Source of the DNA: Pseudomonas sp. 5P_3.1_Bac2
Lineage (GTDB): Bacteria > Pseudomonadota > Gammaproteobacteria > Pseudomonadales > Pseudomonadaceae
DNA length: 64,000 bases
Direction of reading: 5' to 3'
Assembly: GCF_025465995.1 (NCBI RefSeq)
Contig: NZ_JANLNY010000024.1
Coordinates: 1-64,000 of the forward strand
Shown here piece by piece: positions 44,722 to 54,374 of this stretch. The position numbers and the translations under genes were made by a program. Below the pieces are notes generated by a model. That model was not told the DNA's origin. It did no database searches and saw only the letters and a program-made list of their open reading frames with translations. Every line of letters begins with the position of its first letter. The first letter of the stretch is position 1.

Positions 44722-45315
44722 ATGGAAATCTTTAGTCTGGCGGTGCTGATCTTTCTGGTCACCGATCCATTCGGCAACATCGCCATCTTTATCACTGCAC
44801 TGAAAAACGTACCGCCTGAGCGCCGTTTACGGGTGGCCGCCCGTGAGTTGGTGTTTGCCTTAATTCTGCTGCTGCTGTTCCTCAGCTTTGGCGACACAGT
44901 GCTCAGCGCGTTGGGCTTGTCACGCGAGGCCACGGCGATTGCCGGCGGCATCATTTTGTTCGTGATCGCCATGCGTTTGATCTTCCCCAGCCCGCAAGGG
45001 GTATTGGGCGATGTGCCGGATGGCGAGCCGATGTTGGTGCCGTTGGCCACGCCAGCGGTGGCCGGACCTTCGGCGCTGGCGGTGCTGATGACCCTGCGCA
45101 ATACTCACGAGGGCCAGCTCTGGGAGCTGTACCTGGCAGTGATTTTGGCCTGGGCAGTGACCGCCTTTATCTTGTTGCAGGCATCGTTCCTGCAACGTTT
45201 TCTCGGACCTCGTGGTTTAACCGCAGTGGAGCGACTGATGGGCATGTTGTTGATCATGCTCAGCGTCGACATGCTGCTGGATAACCTGCAAAGCGTGTTG
45301 CATATCACCCCATGA
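44722..45315 (+). CDS. MarC-family integral membrane protein
   Basis: A 197-residue protein with six hydrophobic helices. FLVTDPFGNIAIFITALKNV and LVPLATPAVAGPSALAVLMTL are the duplicated MarC-family motifs (DPxGN and PxxxGP). Function of the family is not established despite the name; no resistance role is implied. ATG 44722 with GGAG six bases upstream is chosen over GTG 44716. The stop overlaps the next gene by 4 bp. Confidence 0.87.
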   Translation: MEIFSLAVLIFLVTDPFGNIAIFITALKNVPPERRLRVAARELVFALILLLLFLSFGDTVLSALGLSREATAIAGGIILFVIAMRLIFPSPQGVLGDVPDGEPMLVPLATPAVAGPSALAVLMTLRNTHEGQLWELYLAVILAWAVTAFILLQASFLQRFLGPRGLTAVERLMGMLLIMLSVDMLLDNLQSVLHITP

Positions 45316-46091
45316 AAGCCGTCTTTTTAACTTCTCTGCTGCTCTTGCTGGCCGGCTGTAGCAATGCCCTGCGCATTGATGACAGCTATGTCGCCAAAGG
45401 GCAGAACAGCCGCGTGCAGTACATCGTGCTGCACTACACCTCCGCAGACTTCGCGCGCTCCTTGCAGTTGTTGACGCAAACCGATGTGAGCAGCCATTAC
45501 CTGATCGGCGACTCGCCGGCGACTATCTATCGTTTGGTCGATGAGAACCGCCGCGCCTGGCATGCCGGCGTCAGCCAGTGGCAGGGCCGCACCTGGCTCA
45601 ATGGCAATAGCATTGGCATTGAGCTGGTTAACCAAGGCTTCTACGACACGCCCAGGGGCCGCTTCTGGCAGCCCTTCGCTCCGGCGCAGATCGATGCGTT
45701 GATTCCGCTACTCAAGGACATCATGCAGCGCCATCATCTGCCGCCGGGCAGCATCATCGCTCACAGCGATATCGCCCCGCAGCGCAAGTCCGACCCCGGC
45801 CCGCTGTTCCCCTGGAAACGGCTGGCCGATGCCGGCCTGATGCCGTGGCCGGATGCCGGCAAGGTGGCGCGCCAGCAGCAGTTATTTGCTACCAGCCTGC
45901 CCAGCGTGGCGTGGTTCCAAGAACAGCTGGCGCGCCAAGGCTATGAAGTGCCGCGCAGTGGCGAGTTGGACAAGGCCACGCGTAACGTTGTCGCCGCCTT
46001 CCAGATGAAGTACCGGCCCGCTCGCTACGACGGCCAGCCGGATGCTCAAACGGCCGCGCTGCTAGCCGTGCTGGGGCAGATGCCGCGCTGA
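45312..46091 (+). CDS. N-acetylmuramoyl-L-alanine amidase, AmpDh type (lipoprotein)
   Basis: A 259-residue periplasmic amidase. A lipobox LLAGCSN is at residues 13-19. The AmpD-type zinc domain has VLHYTSAD (first His), HAGVSQWQGR, GIELVNQGF (Glu) and IAHSDIAPQRKSDPG (second His and Asp ligand). A C-terminal peptidoglycan-binding domain (GYEVPRSGELDKATRNVVAA) anchors it. At this locus P. aeruginosa has AmpDh2, a close match in layout. It cleaves the stem peptide from murein in cell-wall recycling. Confidence 0.88.
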   Translation: MKAVFLTSLLLLLAGCSNALRIDDSYVAKGQNSRVQYIVLHYTSADFARSLQLLTQTDVSSHYLIGDSPATIYRLVDENRRAWHAGVSQWQGRTWLNGNSIGIELVNQGFYDTPRGRFWQPFAPAQIDALIPLLKDIMQRHHLPPGSIIAHSDIAPQRKSDPGPLFPWKRLADAGLMPWPDAGKVARQQQLFATSLPSVAWFQEQLARQGYEVPRSGELDKATRNVVAAFQMKYRPARYDGQPDAQTAALLAVLGQMPR

Positions 46092-46092
46092 G

Positions 46093-46497
46093 TTAGTGCG
46101 GCAAGCTGGCAATCAGGCGAGAGTCTGCCAGCGCTGCGCTGCGATGCACGGTGGCCGCCTGGTACTGCGGGTCAGCCAGCATGCTGAGAAACGCCGCTTT
46201 ATTGGGGTAGCGCACCAGCAGCACTTCGTCCCACTGCTCATCAGCGGGAGCAATCAAGGCGAGCTGCACGGCAGCCATGAGTTGCACCTCACCGCCGACG
46301 CCCTGCACCTTGGCCAAGGCGGTTTGGCTGTAGCGCCGGTAAGCTTCGCGGCCGCTACAGGCGCTGTGCTCGGAGCCTTGCGGGTACTGCGCCTGGTCTT
46401 GATAACGCAGCAGGTTGAGCATCAGCAGCGGCGCCTCGGCGGGCAGTTGCTGAGTGAATGCAGCCAGCTGTTCTGGGCGGGGATTGATGCTTGGCAT
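46093..46497 (-). CDS. DUF1330 family protein
   Basis: A 134-residue soluble protein with a dimeric alpha-beta barrel (ferredoxin-like) pattern: APLLMLNLLRYQDQAQYP at the start, EVLLVRYPNKAAFLSML and LADPQYQAATVHRSAAL, the DUF1330 hallmark. Function unknown. ATG 46497 has GGAG seven bases upstream; the frame extends to 46542. Convergent with the amidase gene and downstream of kinB. Confidence 0.83.
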   Translation of the reverse strand: MPSINPRPEQLAAFTQQLPAEAPLLMLNLLRYQDQAQYPQGSEHSACSGREAYRRYSQTALAKVQGVGGEVQLMAAVQLALIAPADEQWDEVLLVRYPNKAAFLSMLADPQYQAATVHRSAALADSRLIASLPH

Positions 46498-46578
46498 GGG
46501 CGACTCCGCAGTGAGAAAAATCCAGAGTGGATAATCCACCACCAGGCGACAATCAGCATTCGTCGTGGTGATAAGCCA

Positions 46579-48354
46579 CTACAGCGGCAGGCTGATATAA
46601 AACTGCGCCCCCTGGCCGACCTGAGAGTGCACCCCGATCTGGCCACCATGCAGCTGCACAATCTCCTTGCATAAAGCCAGGCCCAACCCGGCGCCGCCTT
46701 TCTTGCGGCTGGCCTGAATAAAGGGCTCGAAGATCCGCTCTTGCTGCTGATAAGGAATGCCCTCGCCGCTATCCAGCACGCTGATCAGCACGCGGTCGCC
46801 GAGGGTGCGCGCGTGCAAGCGCACTTCGCCGCCACGATTGCTGTGGCGTAAGGCATTGGCCAGCAGGTTATCCAGCACCCGTTCGATTTGCAGGTGGTCG
46901 AGCAGCAGCTCAGGCAGCGGTTCCTGCAGGTTGCAACTGAGCTTCAAGCCCAGCTCGGCGGCCTGATTGGCAAAGCGTTGCTGCGCTTGCTGGAGCAACG
47001 GGGCGAGGGCGCAGGGCAAGCGCTCCAAGCTTTGCAGGCCGTTGTGGTAGCGCGACAGATTGAGCAGGTCATCGATCAGGCGCAGCAGGCGCTGCATCTC
47101 TTCATCAACGGTATTGAGCAAGTCGGCCTCGCGCGATTGCGCCGCTACGTGCAGGCGTTCCTGAAGCAGGGCAAAGGCCATGCGCATGCCCGTCACCGGG
47201 GTACGCAGCTCGTGGGAGGCGCGCAAGACAAACTCGCTGCGCACCCGCTCAAAGGCGCGCTGCTCGGTAACGTCACGCAGCACCATCACCGCACACAGCA
47301 CCTGCGCTTGCTTGTCGCTGACGCCAGAGAGACTGTACGCCAGCAGGCGTTTTTCACCGTCGATCTGCACCGTCAGATCATCTGGGCTGCGGTCCAGCGG
47401 CTGCGCCTGTAGCACCTGCTGCAGTTGCGCGACGACCTTGGGATGGGGCAGGGCCTGGCTGATGCTTTGCCCGAGTTGTGCCTCGCTCCAGCCTAGTTGG
47501 CGCTGAGCGAGGGGGTTGAAGTGTTCGATGCAGCCGTCGCGGTCGACGATCAGCAATCCGTCGTTGATGCTGTCGAGCACCGCCTGCAAGCGTTGTTGTT
47601 GCGTTTGCAGGGCCTGCACATCGCTGTTTTTCACATCACGCAGGGCGCTGGCCATCAGGCCGAAGCGCTGGCTTAGGGCGGTCAGCTCGGTGACGGTGCT
47701 GCGCGGCAGGATAACGTCAAAGTCGCCTTGGCCAATTTGATCGGCGGCTTTGGCCAGCGTCTCAATCGGCTGGGCAAAGCGCCGGGCCAAACTGTGCGCG
47801 GTGCTAAAGCCAATCACCAACACGGCCAAACCACTGAGGCAGAGCAGGCTGGCGACCATCCAGGCGCGTTCGCGGCCGCGCGCCTCTTCACGCTCCACGG
47901 CATTGATGCAACGCATTTGAATGGCGTTGATACGGCTGGTCAGCGCTTCGAGGGAAAAGCCAAAGGCATCGTTGTTGAGCAGTTCGCGGCGCAGCGTGTA
48001 GGGCTTACTCAAGAGCCCGGAAAAGGCTTGGTAAGTGGCCTCCACATCGCCGATGGCCTGGTGCTCGGCGCCAGTGCGGGCCAGTTGTTGCAGGCTATGC
48101 AGGGCTTGATCGAATTGCCCGCTGGCGCGTTGGAGCGCCGGGCGATTGAGGTCCTCAGCCAGCAATAACATCACTTGCTGGCTGAGGGATTGGCTCATGA
48201 CCATGGCCGCATCGAGGATCTGCAAATTGCGCGCGATGCTTTGGTTTTGCGCCTTGGTCAGTTGCACCACGCCGATGATGCCCAGCAGCAGGCCGGCCAA
48301 GGCCACGGTGAGCAGGGCGCTGCTGCCGAGAAACAAACGGCTGCGCAGCTTCAT
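46579..48354 (-). CDS. kinB: Sensor histidine kinase KinB
   Basis: A 591-residue inner-membrane kinase. Two helices (about 8-30 and 164-186) flank a mostly helical periplasmic sensor of ~130 residues. HAMP follows (187-240), then PAS (~255-365), HisKA with phospho-acceptor His381 in SHELRTP, and a HATPase with NALRHSNRGGE, DSGEGIP and GGAGLGLALCK. KinB controls AlgB; in P. aeruginosa its loss causes alginate overproduction. 24 bp downstream of algB. Confidence 0.93.
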   Translation of the reverse strand: MKLRSRLFLGSSALLTVALAGLLLGIIGVVQLTKAQNQSIARNLQILDAAMVMSQSLSQQVMLLLAEDLNRPALQRASGQFDQALHSLQQLARTGAEHQAIGDVEATYQAFSGLLSKPYTLRRELLNNDAFGFSLEALTSRINAIQMRCINAVEREEARGRERAWMVASLLCLSGLAVLVIGFSTAHSLARRFAQPIETLAKAADQIGQGDFDVILPRSTVTELTALSQRFGLMASALRDVKNSDVQALQTQQQRLQAVLDSINDGLLIVDRDGCIEHFNPLAQRQLGWSEAQLGQSISQALPHPKVVAQLQQVLQAQPLDRSPDDLTVQIDGEKRLLAYSLSGVSDKQAQVLCAVMVLRDVTEQRAFERVRSEFVLRASHELRTPVTGMRMAFALLQERLHVAAQSREADLLNTVDEEMQRLLRLIDDLLNLSRYHNGLQSLERLPCALAPLLQQAQQRFANQAAELGLKLSCNLQEPLPELLLDHLQIERVLDNLLANALRHSNRGGEVRLHARTLGDRVLISVLDSGEGIPYQQQERIFEPFIQASRKKGGAGLGLALCKEIVQLHGGQIGVHSQVGQGAQFYISLPL

Positions 48355-48378
48355 TGACGGGCCCCGCTCACCCGCGCC

Positions 48379-49731
48379 TCACAGGCTGAGCTGTTTGCGT
48401 TTGCGATACAGCGTCGAGGTGTTGATGCCGAGGGTTTTCGCCGCCTGATCGAGGCTGCTGCTGTTGGCCATGACCGCACTGATGTGGGCTTTCTCCAGCG
48501 CCTCTAGGCTCAGCTGCTGACCGACTTGCGGCGCCGCCCCGACTGGGTTGGCGCGCAGGCCCAGGTGGCTCAGCTCGATCTGCTCATCGCTGCAAATGAT
48601 GCTGGCGCGCTCGATGACGTTACGCAGCTCGCGAATGTTGCCCGGCCATGGGTAGTTGAGCAGGGCGCTTTTGGCCTCGTCGCTGAACTGCCGCGCCGGG
48701 CGCTCGTACTCCAGCACAAAGCGGGCGAGAAAGCGTTCGGCCAGATCGAGGATGTCTTCACGGCGTTCGCGCAGCGGCGGCAAGGTCAGGGTGATGACGT
48801 TGAGGCGATAGAGCAAATCCTCGCGGAAGCGGCCCTGGCGGACCATGTCATCCAGATCAAGGTTGGTCGCGGCGAGGATGCGCACGTCGGCCTGACGGGT
48901 TACGGCATCGCCGACCCGCTCGTAGTGTTTGTCCTGGATAAAACGCAACAACTTGGGTTGCAGAGCGAGGGGAAAATCGCCGATTTCATCGAGGAACAAG
49001 CTGCCGCCATCGGCCTGATTAACCCGGCCCAGCGTGCTCTCGCTGGCGCCGGTAAAGGCGCCGCGGTTATGCCCGAACAGCTCGCTTTCCATCAGCTCGG
49101 GGCTGAGCGACGGGCAATTGATGGTGACGCAGGATTTCGCGGCGCGTTTGCTCCAGCGGTGGATCGCTTGGGCCAGTTCACCTTTACCGGTGCCGGACTC
49201 GCCAAGGATCAGAATATTGGCGTCGGTGCCGGCCACTTGCCGGGCGGTTTCCAGCACGCTCATCAGGTGTGGGCTTTGCGAATCCAGACCATCGCTGGCT
49301 TGGCGCGCGGTGTGATCCAGGCGCTCAAGGCGGTCGATAACTTGCAGGGCTTGCAGTTGCTTGGCCGCCACTTGCCGCAGTTGTTCTGGGCTGCATGGTT
49401 TGAGCAGATAGTCGGCGGCACCGGCCTGGATGGCATCCACGGCGGTATCGATGGCCGACAGCGCGGTGATGATCACCACGCGCATCCACGGGGCTTGCAC
49501 GCGCATCTTGGCCAGCAGTTCAAGGCCGTCGTCATCGCCTAAGCGCAGGTCTAAAAAGCACAGACCATAGACTTGCCGCTGCAACAGGGCTTCGGCCTGG
49601 TTCGGGCCGTTGGCGCAGCTGACTTGATAGCCCTGATCCTCCAGGCAATAGCGAAACGTGCGCAAAATTGCCGGCTCGTCATCCACCAGCAGGATGCGCC
49701 CAAGAGTCGGCTCCTCGGCTTTTTTCGGCAT
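48379..49731 (-). CDS. algB: Response regulator AlgB (NtrC family)
   Basis: A 450-residue regulator. The receiver (8-125) has DD at 17-18, phospho-acceptor D61 in FLDLRLGDDDG and Lys in LLKPCSPEQL. The AAA+ domain has Walker A GESGTGKGE (177-185) and a complete GAFTGA (224-229), so it should be able to engage sigma-54. A Fis-like HTH (LDQAAKTLGINTSTLYRKRK) ends it. ATG 49731 with GGAG seven bases upstream is clear. It controls alginate genes and, in known species, other traits. Confidence 0.95.
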   Translation of the reverse strand: MPKKAEEPTLGRILLVDDEPAILRTFRYCLEDQGYQVSCANGPNQAEALLQRQVYGLCFLDLRLGDDDGLELLAKMRVQAPWMRVVIITALSAIDTAVDAIQAGAADYLLKPCSPEQLRQVAAKQLQALQVIDRLERLDHTARQASDGLDSQSPHLMSVLETARQVAGTDANILILGESGTGKGELAQAIHRWSKRAAKSCVTINCPSLSPELMESELFGHNRGAFTGASESTLGRVNQADGGSLFLDEIGDFPLALQPKLLRFIQDKHYERVGDAVTRQADVRILAATNLDLDDMVRQGRFREDLLYRLNVITLTLPPLRERREDILDLAERFLARFVLEYERPARQFSDEAKSALLNYPWPGNIRELRNVIERASIICSDEQIELSHLGLRANPVGAAPQVGQQLSLEALEKAHISAVMANSSSLDQAAKTLGINTSTLYRKRKQLSL

Positions 49732-49777
49732 ACCTGTCTCCTTGTTTGAATGCACAAGGTTAGTCCGTGTGGGGTCA

Positions 49778-49819
49778 TGCAAGTTGCACGGCTTGTCAGC
49801 GCTGATCATGCAAGCTGCA
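49778..49819. promoter_or_regulatory. Two palindromes upstream of algB (candidate activator sites)
   Basis: TGCAAGTTGCA (49778-49788) and TGCAAGCTGCA (49809-49819), each inside a larger CATGCAAG-TGCACG context and 31 bp apart, close to three helical turns. They lie 47-78 bp upstream of algB and 68-109 bp upstream of the divergent sigma-54 promoter at 49887. That is the normal distance for enhancer sites. Which regulator binds is unknown; AlgB is a natural candidate. Confidence 0.55.
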
Positions 49820-49886
49820 CGTTGGTTGGGCTTTTTGATTATGGGTAAGCTATTGATAATTAAAGTAAATATTTAGATTAATAAGC

Positions 49887-49901
49887 TGGCACGGCCATTG
49901 C
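49887..49901 (+). promoter_or_regulatory. Sigma-54 promoter divergent from algB
   Basis: TGGCACGGCCATTGC is a full match to TGGCACG-N4-TTGC. The predicted start near 49913 would give a transcript with a ~230-nt leader before the DUF1328 ATG at 50147, or a separate small RNA. A weaker sigma-22-like GAACTT (49940-49945) with an 18-bp spacer to TCTAGA lies in the same leader. Confidence 0.7.
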
Positions 49902-49993
49902 GAACAATCCTACAAAGTCGCGACGAGTGGCGAGCTCAGGAACTTTCTAGGCCTGCTAGGCGGTCTAGAATTAAGGGCTAGGGCTCGGCTTGA

Positions 49994-50308
<315 letters not shown>

Positions 50309-50332
50309 CCCTAATCTAGGTAAGGAGTTGCA

Positions 50333-50791
50333 ATGACTTATCTCAAGACGCTGCTCGCCGCATTGTTGCTGAGCGGTAGTGCAGCGGCCTTGGCTGCCAA
50401 TACGGATGGCCAATTACGTGTCCCGGAGCTGATGAGTAACGCCGAGTACAAAGACGCTTGGCGCGACGTGCTCAAGGACGAGGCGCGTCTGCCTGACTGG
50501 GTGATCAATCTGGACGGCACCTCGACGCCGACCCAGGCCATCGACGACAAGGGCGATAAGTACCTGGTCGGGCAGATCTGCGAGCAGCACAACTGCTTTA
50601 ATCAGCGCCTCTACGTCGCCTTTACCTGGGACAAGAGCCACGCCTATGCGCTGTGGGTACAGCTGCCGGATGGTTTACCCACTGACCGCGCGCCGAGCCA
50701 ACACGCCACGTTGCGTTGGTTAGGCGAGCCGGATGAGCGGGTCCAGCAGATCCTTGAGGAGCAACTGAAGAGCGATCCGAACTGGTATTAA
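50333..50791 (+). CDS. ivy: Ivy-family vertebrate lysozyme inhibitor
   Basis: A 152-residue periplasmic protein. The signal peptide ends ALAAN or nearby. The inhibitory loop is CEQHNC (Ivy consensus C-x4-C, CKPHDC in E. coli), followed by YVAFTWDKSHAYALWVQLPD and a C-terminal LRWLGEPDE. It protects murein from lysozyme and possibly lytic transglycosylases. At the same locus P. aeruginosa has an Ivy paralogue, as I recall. Confidence 0.87.
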   Translation: MTYLKTLLAALLLSGSAAALAANTDGQLRVPELMSNAEYKDAWRDVLKDEARLPDWVINLDGTSTPTQAIDDKGDKYLVGQICEQHNCFNQRLYVAFTWDKSHAYALWVQLPDGLPTDRAPSQHATLRWLGEPDERVQQILEEQLKSDPNWY

Positions 50792-50900
50792 CCAGCGCCG
50801 CGGGCGGTCGAGTCGCTTAATCGTCGATTAAACGGCCAGTGCGCGACCTGCAGCGCTCGGCCGCGCTATCATCCGCCGATTGATTGGGCGGAGAGGCAGC

Positions 50901-52130
50901 ATGCTTAACGGCTTGTGGTTTGGATTTTTCTTGGTGGCGGCTATTGCTGGCCTGTCACGCTGGTTGCTGGGTGATGATCCAGCGGTGTTTGCCGCCATGG
51001 TGGAAAGTCTATTCACCATGGCCAAGCTGTCGGTTGAGGTGATGGTGCTGCTGTTCGGCACCCTGACCCTGTGGATGGGCATGTTGCGCATCGCCGACAA
51101 GGCCGGTCTGGTTAACTTGCTGGCGCGCGTGCTCGGCCCGTTGTTTGCCCGCCTGATGCCGGAGGTGCCGCGCGGCCATCCGGCGCTGGGTTTGATCACC
51201 ATGAACTTTGCCGCCAATGGTCTGGGTTTGGACAACGCCGCCACGCCGATTGGTTTGAAGGCCATGCGCGCTCTGCAAGAACTCAACCCGCTGCCGCACA
51301 CCGCGACTAACGCGCAGATCTTATTTCTGGTGCTTAACGCCTCCTCGCTGACCCTGTTGCCGGTGACCATCTTTATGTACCGGGCGCAGCAGGGCGCACC
51401 TGATCCGACCATGGTGTTTTTGCCGATCTTGCTGGCCACCAGCGCCTCGACCTTGGTTGGCCTGTTGTCGGTGGCGGTCATGCAGCGTTTGCGCGTGTGG
51501 GACCCCGTGGTGCTGGCCTATTTACTGCCTGGCGCGTTGCTGTTGGGCGGCTTTATGGCCTTGCTGGGCAGCCTGTCGGCCACGGCTTTGACGGCGCTGT
51601 CGTCGCTGCTGGGCAACCTGACCCTGTTCGGCATCATCATGCTGTTTTTGCTGCTCGGCTATTTGCGCAAGGTGAAGGTCTACGAAGAGTTCGTCGAGGG
51701 CGCCAAAGAGGGCTTCGACGTGGCCAAGAGTCTGCTGCCGTATCTGGTCGCCATGCTCTGCGCCGTCGGCGTATTGCGCGCCTCCGGAGCCTTGGAGTTT
51801 GGTCTGGATGGCATCCGTTGGCTGATCGAATTCCTCGGCTGGGACACGCGCTTTGTCGATGCCTTGCCTACGGCTTTGGTGAAGCCGTTCTCCGGTAGCG
51901 CCGCACGCGCCATGCTGATCGAGACTATGCAGAATCAGGGGGTCGACAGCTTCCCGGCGCTGGTGGCGGCGACCATTCAGGGCAGCACGGAAACCACCTT
52001 CTATGTGCTGGCGGTGTACTTCGGCGCCGTCGGCATCCAGCGCGTGCGGCATGCCGTGGGCTGTGCACTGCTGGCCGAACTCGCCGGCGTGGTGGCGGCC
52101 ATTAGCGTGTGCTACTGGTTCTTCGCCTGA
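50901..52130 (+). CDS. Nucleoside-recognition (Gate) domain membrane protein, SpmA/SpmB-like fusion
   Basis: A 409-residue polytopic protein with two Gate domains. The first half (ending ~200) has VLLFGTLTLWMGMLRIADKA and GLGLDNAATPIGLKAMRAL, as in SpmA. The second has LLPYLVAMLCAVGVLRASGA and PFSGSAARAMLIETM with GSTETTFYVLAVYFG, as in SpmB. The two are separate genes in spore formers; here they are fused. Transported substrate unknown. ATG 50901 with GGAGAGG upstream. Confidence 0.85.
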   Translation: MLNGLWFGFFLVAAIAGLSRWLLGDDPAVFAAMVESLFTMAKLSVEVMVLLFGTLTLWMGMLRIADKAGLVNLLARVLGPLFARLMPEVPRGHPALGLITMNFAANGLGLDNAATPIGLKAMRALQELNPLPHTATNAQILFLVLNASSLTLLPVTIFMYRAQQGAPDPTMVFLPILLATSASTLVGLLSVAVMQRLRVWDPVVLAYLLPGALLLGGFMALLGSLSATALTALSSLLGNLTLFGIIMLFLLLGYLRKVKVYEEFVEGAKEGFDVAKSLLPYLVAMLCAVGVLRASGALEFGLDGIRWLIEFLGWDTRFVDALPTALVKPFSGSAARAMLIETMQNQGVDSFPALVAATIQGSTETTFYVLAVYFGAVGIQRVRHAVGCALLAELAGVVAAISVCYWFFA

Positions 52131-52173
52131 GTAAGGTCTGGGGTTAGCCGCCGCCGGCTGACCCCAGACGGCG

Positions 52174-53184
52174 TTACTCCACTTGGAAGCGCAGGACGCC
52201 GATCATTTGCCCGGCTTCTGTCACCACTTGCACTTGCCAGTCGCCCACGGCGTTTTGGGGGAATTTTTGCTTGTGCGTCCAGGCCCGATAGCCTTCCTTG
52301 CGCCCGCCGTGAATGTCCAAAGCGATGCGATCTATCTCGCGGCCTTCATAGCGCCAGACGTGGTAAATCCGCTCATTCAAGCCCCGTGGTGCACTGATCG
52401 CGGTGTAGGCATACAGGCCTTGGCTTTGCAGCTCCGCCAGGGTCAGGTGCTCCAGGGTGGAGCCGGGCATGCGCAAGCGGTTATCGAACTGTTGGCTGAT
52501 CGCCACTTCATTCAGCCACAAGGTCGCTGGCGGCACCCAGGCACGCAGCCACCAACCGCTGGCGCCCAGGGCCAGTGGCAGGGTCAGCAGCAACAACCAG
52601 CGCCACCAGCGCCGCACCTTAACCACCGCAAACATCGATGGCAGCGACAGCAGCATGGCCACCACGAGTGCCAGTTCGTAACTCTGTTTGGTGGTCAGCT
52701 TGAAGATAACCGGCAAGGCGGTCAGCAGCACCGCGAATAGGGTCAGGCTGTGATACGTCAGGTAGAGCCAGCGCTTGGGTGCGAGCCAGCGGTAGTACAG
52801 CGGATCGGTGATGGAAATCAGCGCGGCAATGGCCAGCAAGCCGCTAAACAGCAGCTGGCTGCTGTTCCAGGTGGTGGTGATAAAGAAAAACGGCAGGACG
52901 AAGAACAGGCTCTCCTGGTGAATCATCTGGGTGGCGTAGCGCACCACCGGCGGCGGCAAGACAAAACCAAAACGCTTGGCGATACGATCGCGCAGGGTGT
53001 TTTCCAGGGTCAGCCATAACCAACTGATCAACAGCACCAAGGCCAGCACTTTGGCCAACTCGGCCTTGCGCTCCACCAATAAAAAACTGGCCACGCCTGA
53101 GGCGAAACCGAATGCCGCCACCATCCCTGGGTGACGTTGCATGAGGGCAATTAACTTGAGGACGAATAGCTTCAACCGCGGCAT
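52174..53184 (-). CDS. DUF5924/DUF2914 membrane protein
   Basis: A 336-residue protein with about seven helices in the first 220 residues and a soluble C-terminal beta domain of ~110 residues (LNERIYHVWRYEGREIDRIA; WTHKQKFPQNAVGDWQVQVV), the DUF2914 pattern. That domain faces the periplasm by inference. Function unknown. Start 53184 (MPRLKLFVLKLIALM) is favoured on signal-like basic N-terminus, though ATG 53229 is possible. Convergent with the SpmAB-like gene. Confidence 0.78.
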   Translation of the reverse strand: MPRLKLFVLKLIALMQRHPGMVAAFGFASGVASFLLVERKAELAKVLALVLLISWLWLTLENTLRDRIAKRFGFVLPPPVVRYATQMIHQESLFFVLPFFFITTTWNSSQLLFSGLLAIAALISITDPLYYRWLAPKRWLYLTYHSLTLFAVLLTALPVIFKLTTKQSYELALVVAMLLSLPSMFAVVKVRRWWRWLLLLTLPLALGASGWWLRAWVPPATLWLNEVAISQQFDNRLRMPGSTLEHLTLAELQSQGLYAYTAISAPRGLNERIYHVWRYEGREIDRIALDIHGGRKEGYRAWTHKQKFPQNAVGDWQVQVVTEAGQMIGVLRFQVE

Positions 53185-53405
53185 AACAGGAGGGCTCTGA
53201 CTCGGATCATTAAGCACCACGCACGGCATGCGTGGTCAACGCAGACGGCGCCAGTTGGGCGCTGACACCGTGGTTGCGCAGCATAACGCGTATGGCCTGG
53301 GCATGGCGCCATTTGTCATGCCGATTGGCCCACCTCGTCACTGCATCTGGCCCCTGTGCTGCTTAGCCTTTGCTGTCTAAATGCGCCACCTTCGAGGAGC
53401 TAAGC

Positions 53406-54374
53406 ATGCGTGTGTTAATCACCGGCGCGGCGGGGTATATCGGCCGCCAGCTGCTACACAAGCTGGCGCTGCAACAGCCGCATTGGCAGTTGTTTGCCGC
53501 CGATATCCAAATGCTTGCGCCGCAAAGCCTGCCGGCCAATGTGCAGGCCATGCAGCTGGACATCAGTAATCCCGCCGCCGTGCGCCAGTGCGTGGCGCAG
53601 AGTCAGGCGCAGGCCATTGTGCATTTGGCTTCGGTGGTCACGCCACCGCCCGGAATGAGCGCGGCGCAGCTGCACGCGATTGATGTCGGCGGCACTCAAA
53701 CCGTGATCGAGGCGGCGCTGGCCCATGGCGTGCAACAGCTGATCGTCACCAGCTCTGGCGCTGCCTATGGCTACCATCCGCAGAATGCACTGTGGCTGGA
53801 TGAGCAGCAGCCGCTGCGCGGTCATCCCCACTTTGCTTATGCCAAGCATAAGTGTGAGGTCGAGCAACTGCTGGCGCATGCCCGCAAACAACATCCGCAA
53901 CTCAAGCAGTTGATCCTGCGTCCGGGCACCATCTTGGGCGCGCAGGTGAACAACCAGATCAGCGCGCTGTTTAAGGACCGTGCGGTGCTGGGTGTGCGCG
54001 GCAGTGACAGCCGCTTCGTGTTTATCTGGGATGAGGATGTGCTCGACATCATCATTCAGGGCCTGCGTGAGCACAGCAGCGGGATCTATAACCTGGCCGG
54101 CGATGGCGCGCTGTCGCTGCGTCAAGTCGCCAAGCTGCTGGCTAAGCCCTATGTGGCGCTGCCTGCGTGGTTGATCCGCAGTGTCTTGGCCGTGCTCAAG
54201 CCCCTCGGCCTGAGCCCCTACGGCCCGGAGCAGGTGGACTTTTTGCGCTACCGCCCGGTGCTGAGCAATCAGCGTCTCAAGCAAGACTTCGCCTACACGC
54301 CGCGCTACAACTCCAAGCAGGCGTTCTTGGCCTTTCTCGATGCGCAGGGCATTGCCCATCAGGCCGAGGCTTAG
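53406..54374 (+). CDS. NAD(P)-dependent epimerase/dehydratase (extended SDR)
   Basis: A 322-residue extended short-chain dehydrogenase. It has the nucleotide motif ITGAAGYIGRQLL at the N-terminus, DISNPAAVR, HLASVVTPP, the catalytic Ser (VTSSGAAYG) and YAKHK (Tyr and Lys of YxxxK). Probably acts on a nucleotide sugar or a lipid-linked substrate; this cannot be decided. AGGAG precedes ATG 53406. It ends overlapping the AraC-type gene by 4 bp (convergent). Confidence 0.87.
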   Translation: MRVLITGAAGYIGRQLLHKLALQQPHWQLFAADIQMLAPQSLPANVQAMQLDISNPAAVRQCVAQSQAQAIVHLASVVTPPPGMSAAQLHAIDVGGTQTVIEAALAHGVQQLIVTSSGAAYGYHPQNALWLDEQQPLRGHPHFAYAKHKCEVEQLLAHARKQHPQLKQLILRPGTILGAQVNNQISALFKDRAVLGVRGSDSRFVFIWDEDVLDIIIQGLREHSSGIYNLAGDGALSLRQVAKLLAKPYVALPAWLIRSVLAVLKPLGLSPYGPEQVDFLRYRPVLSNQRLKQDFAYTPRYNSKQAFLAFLDAQGIAHQAEA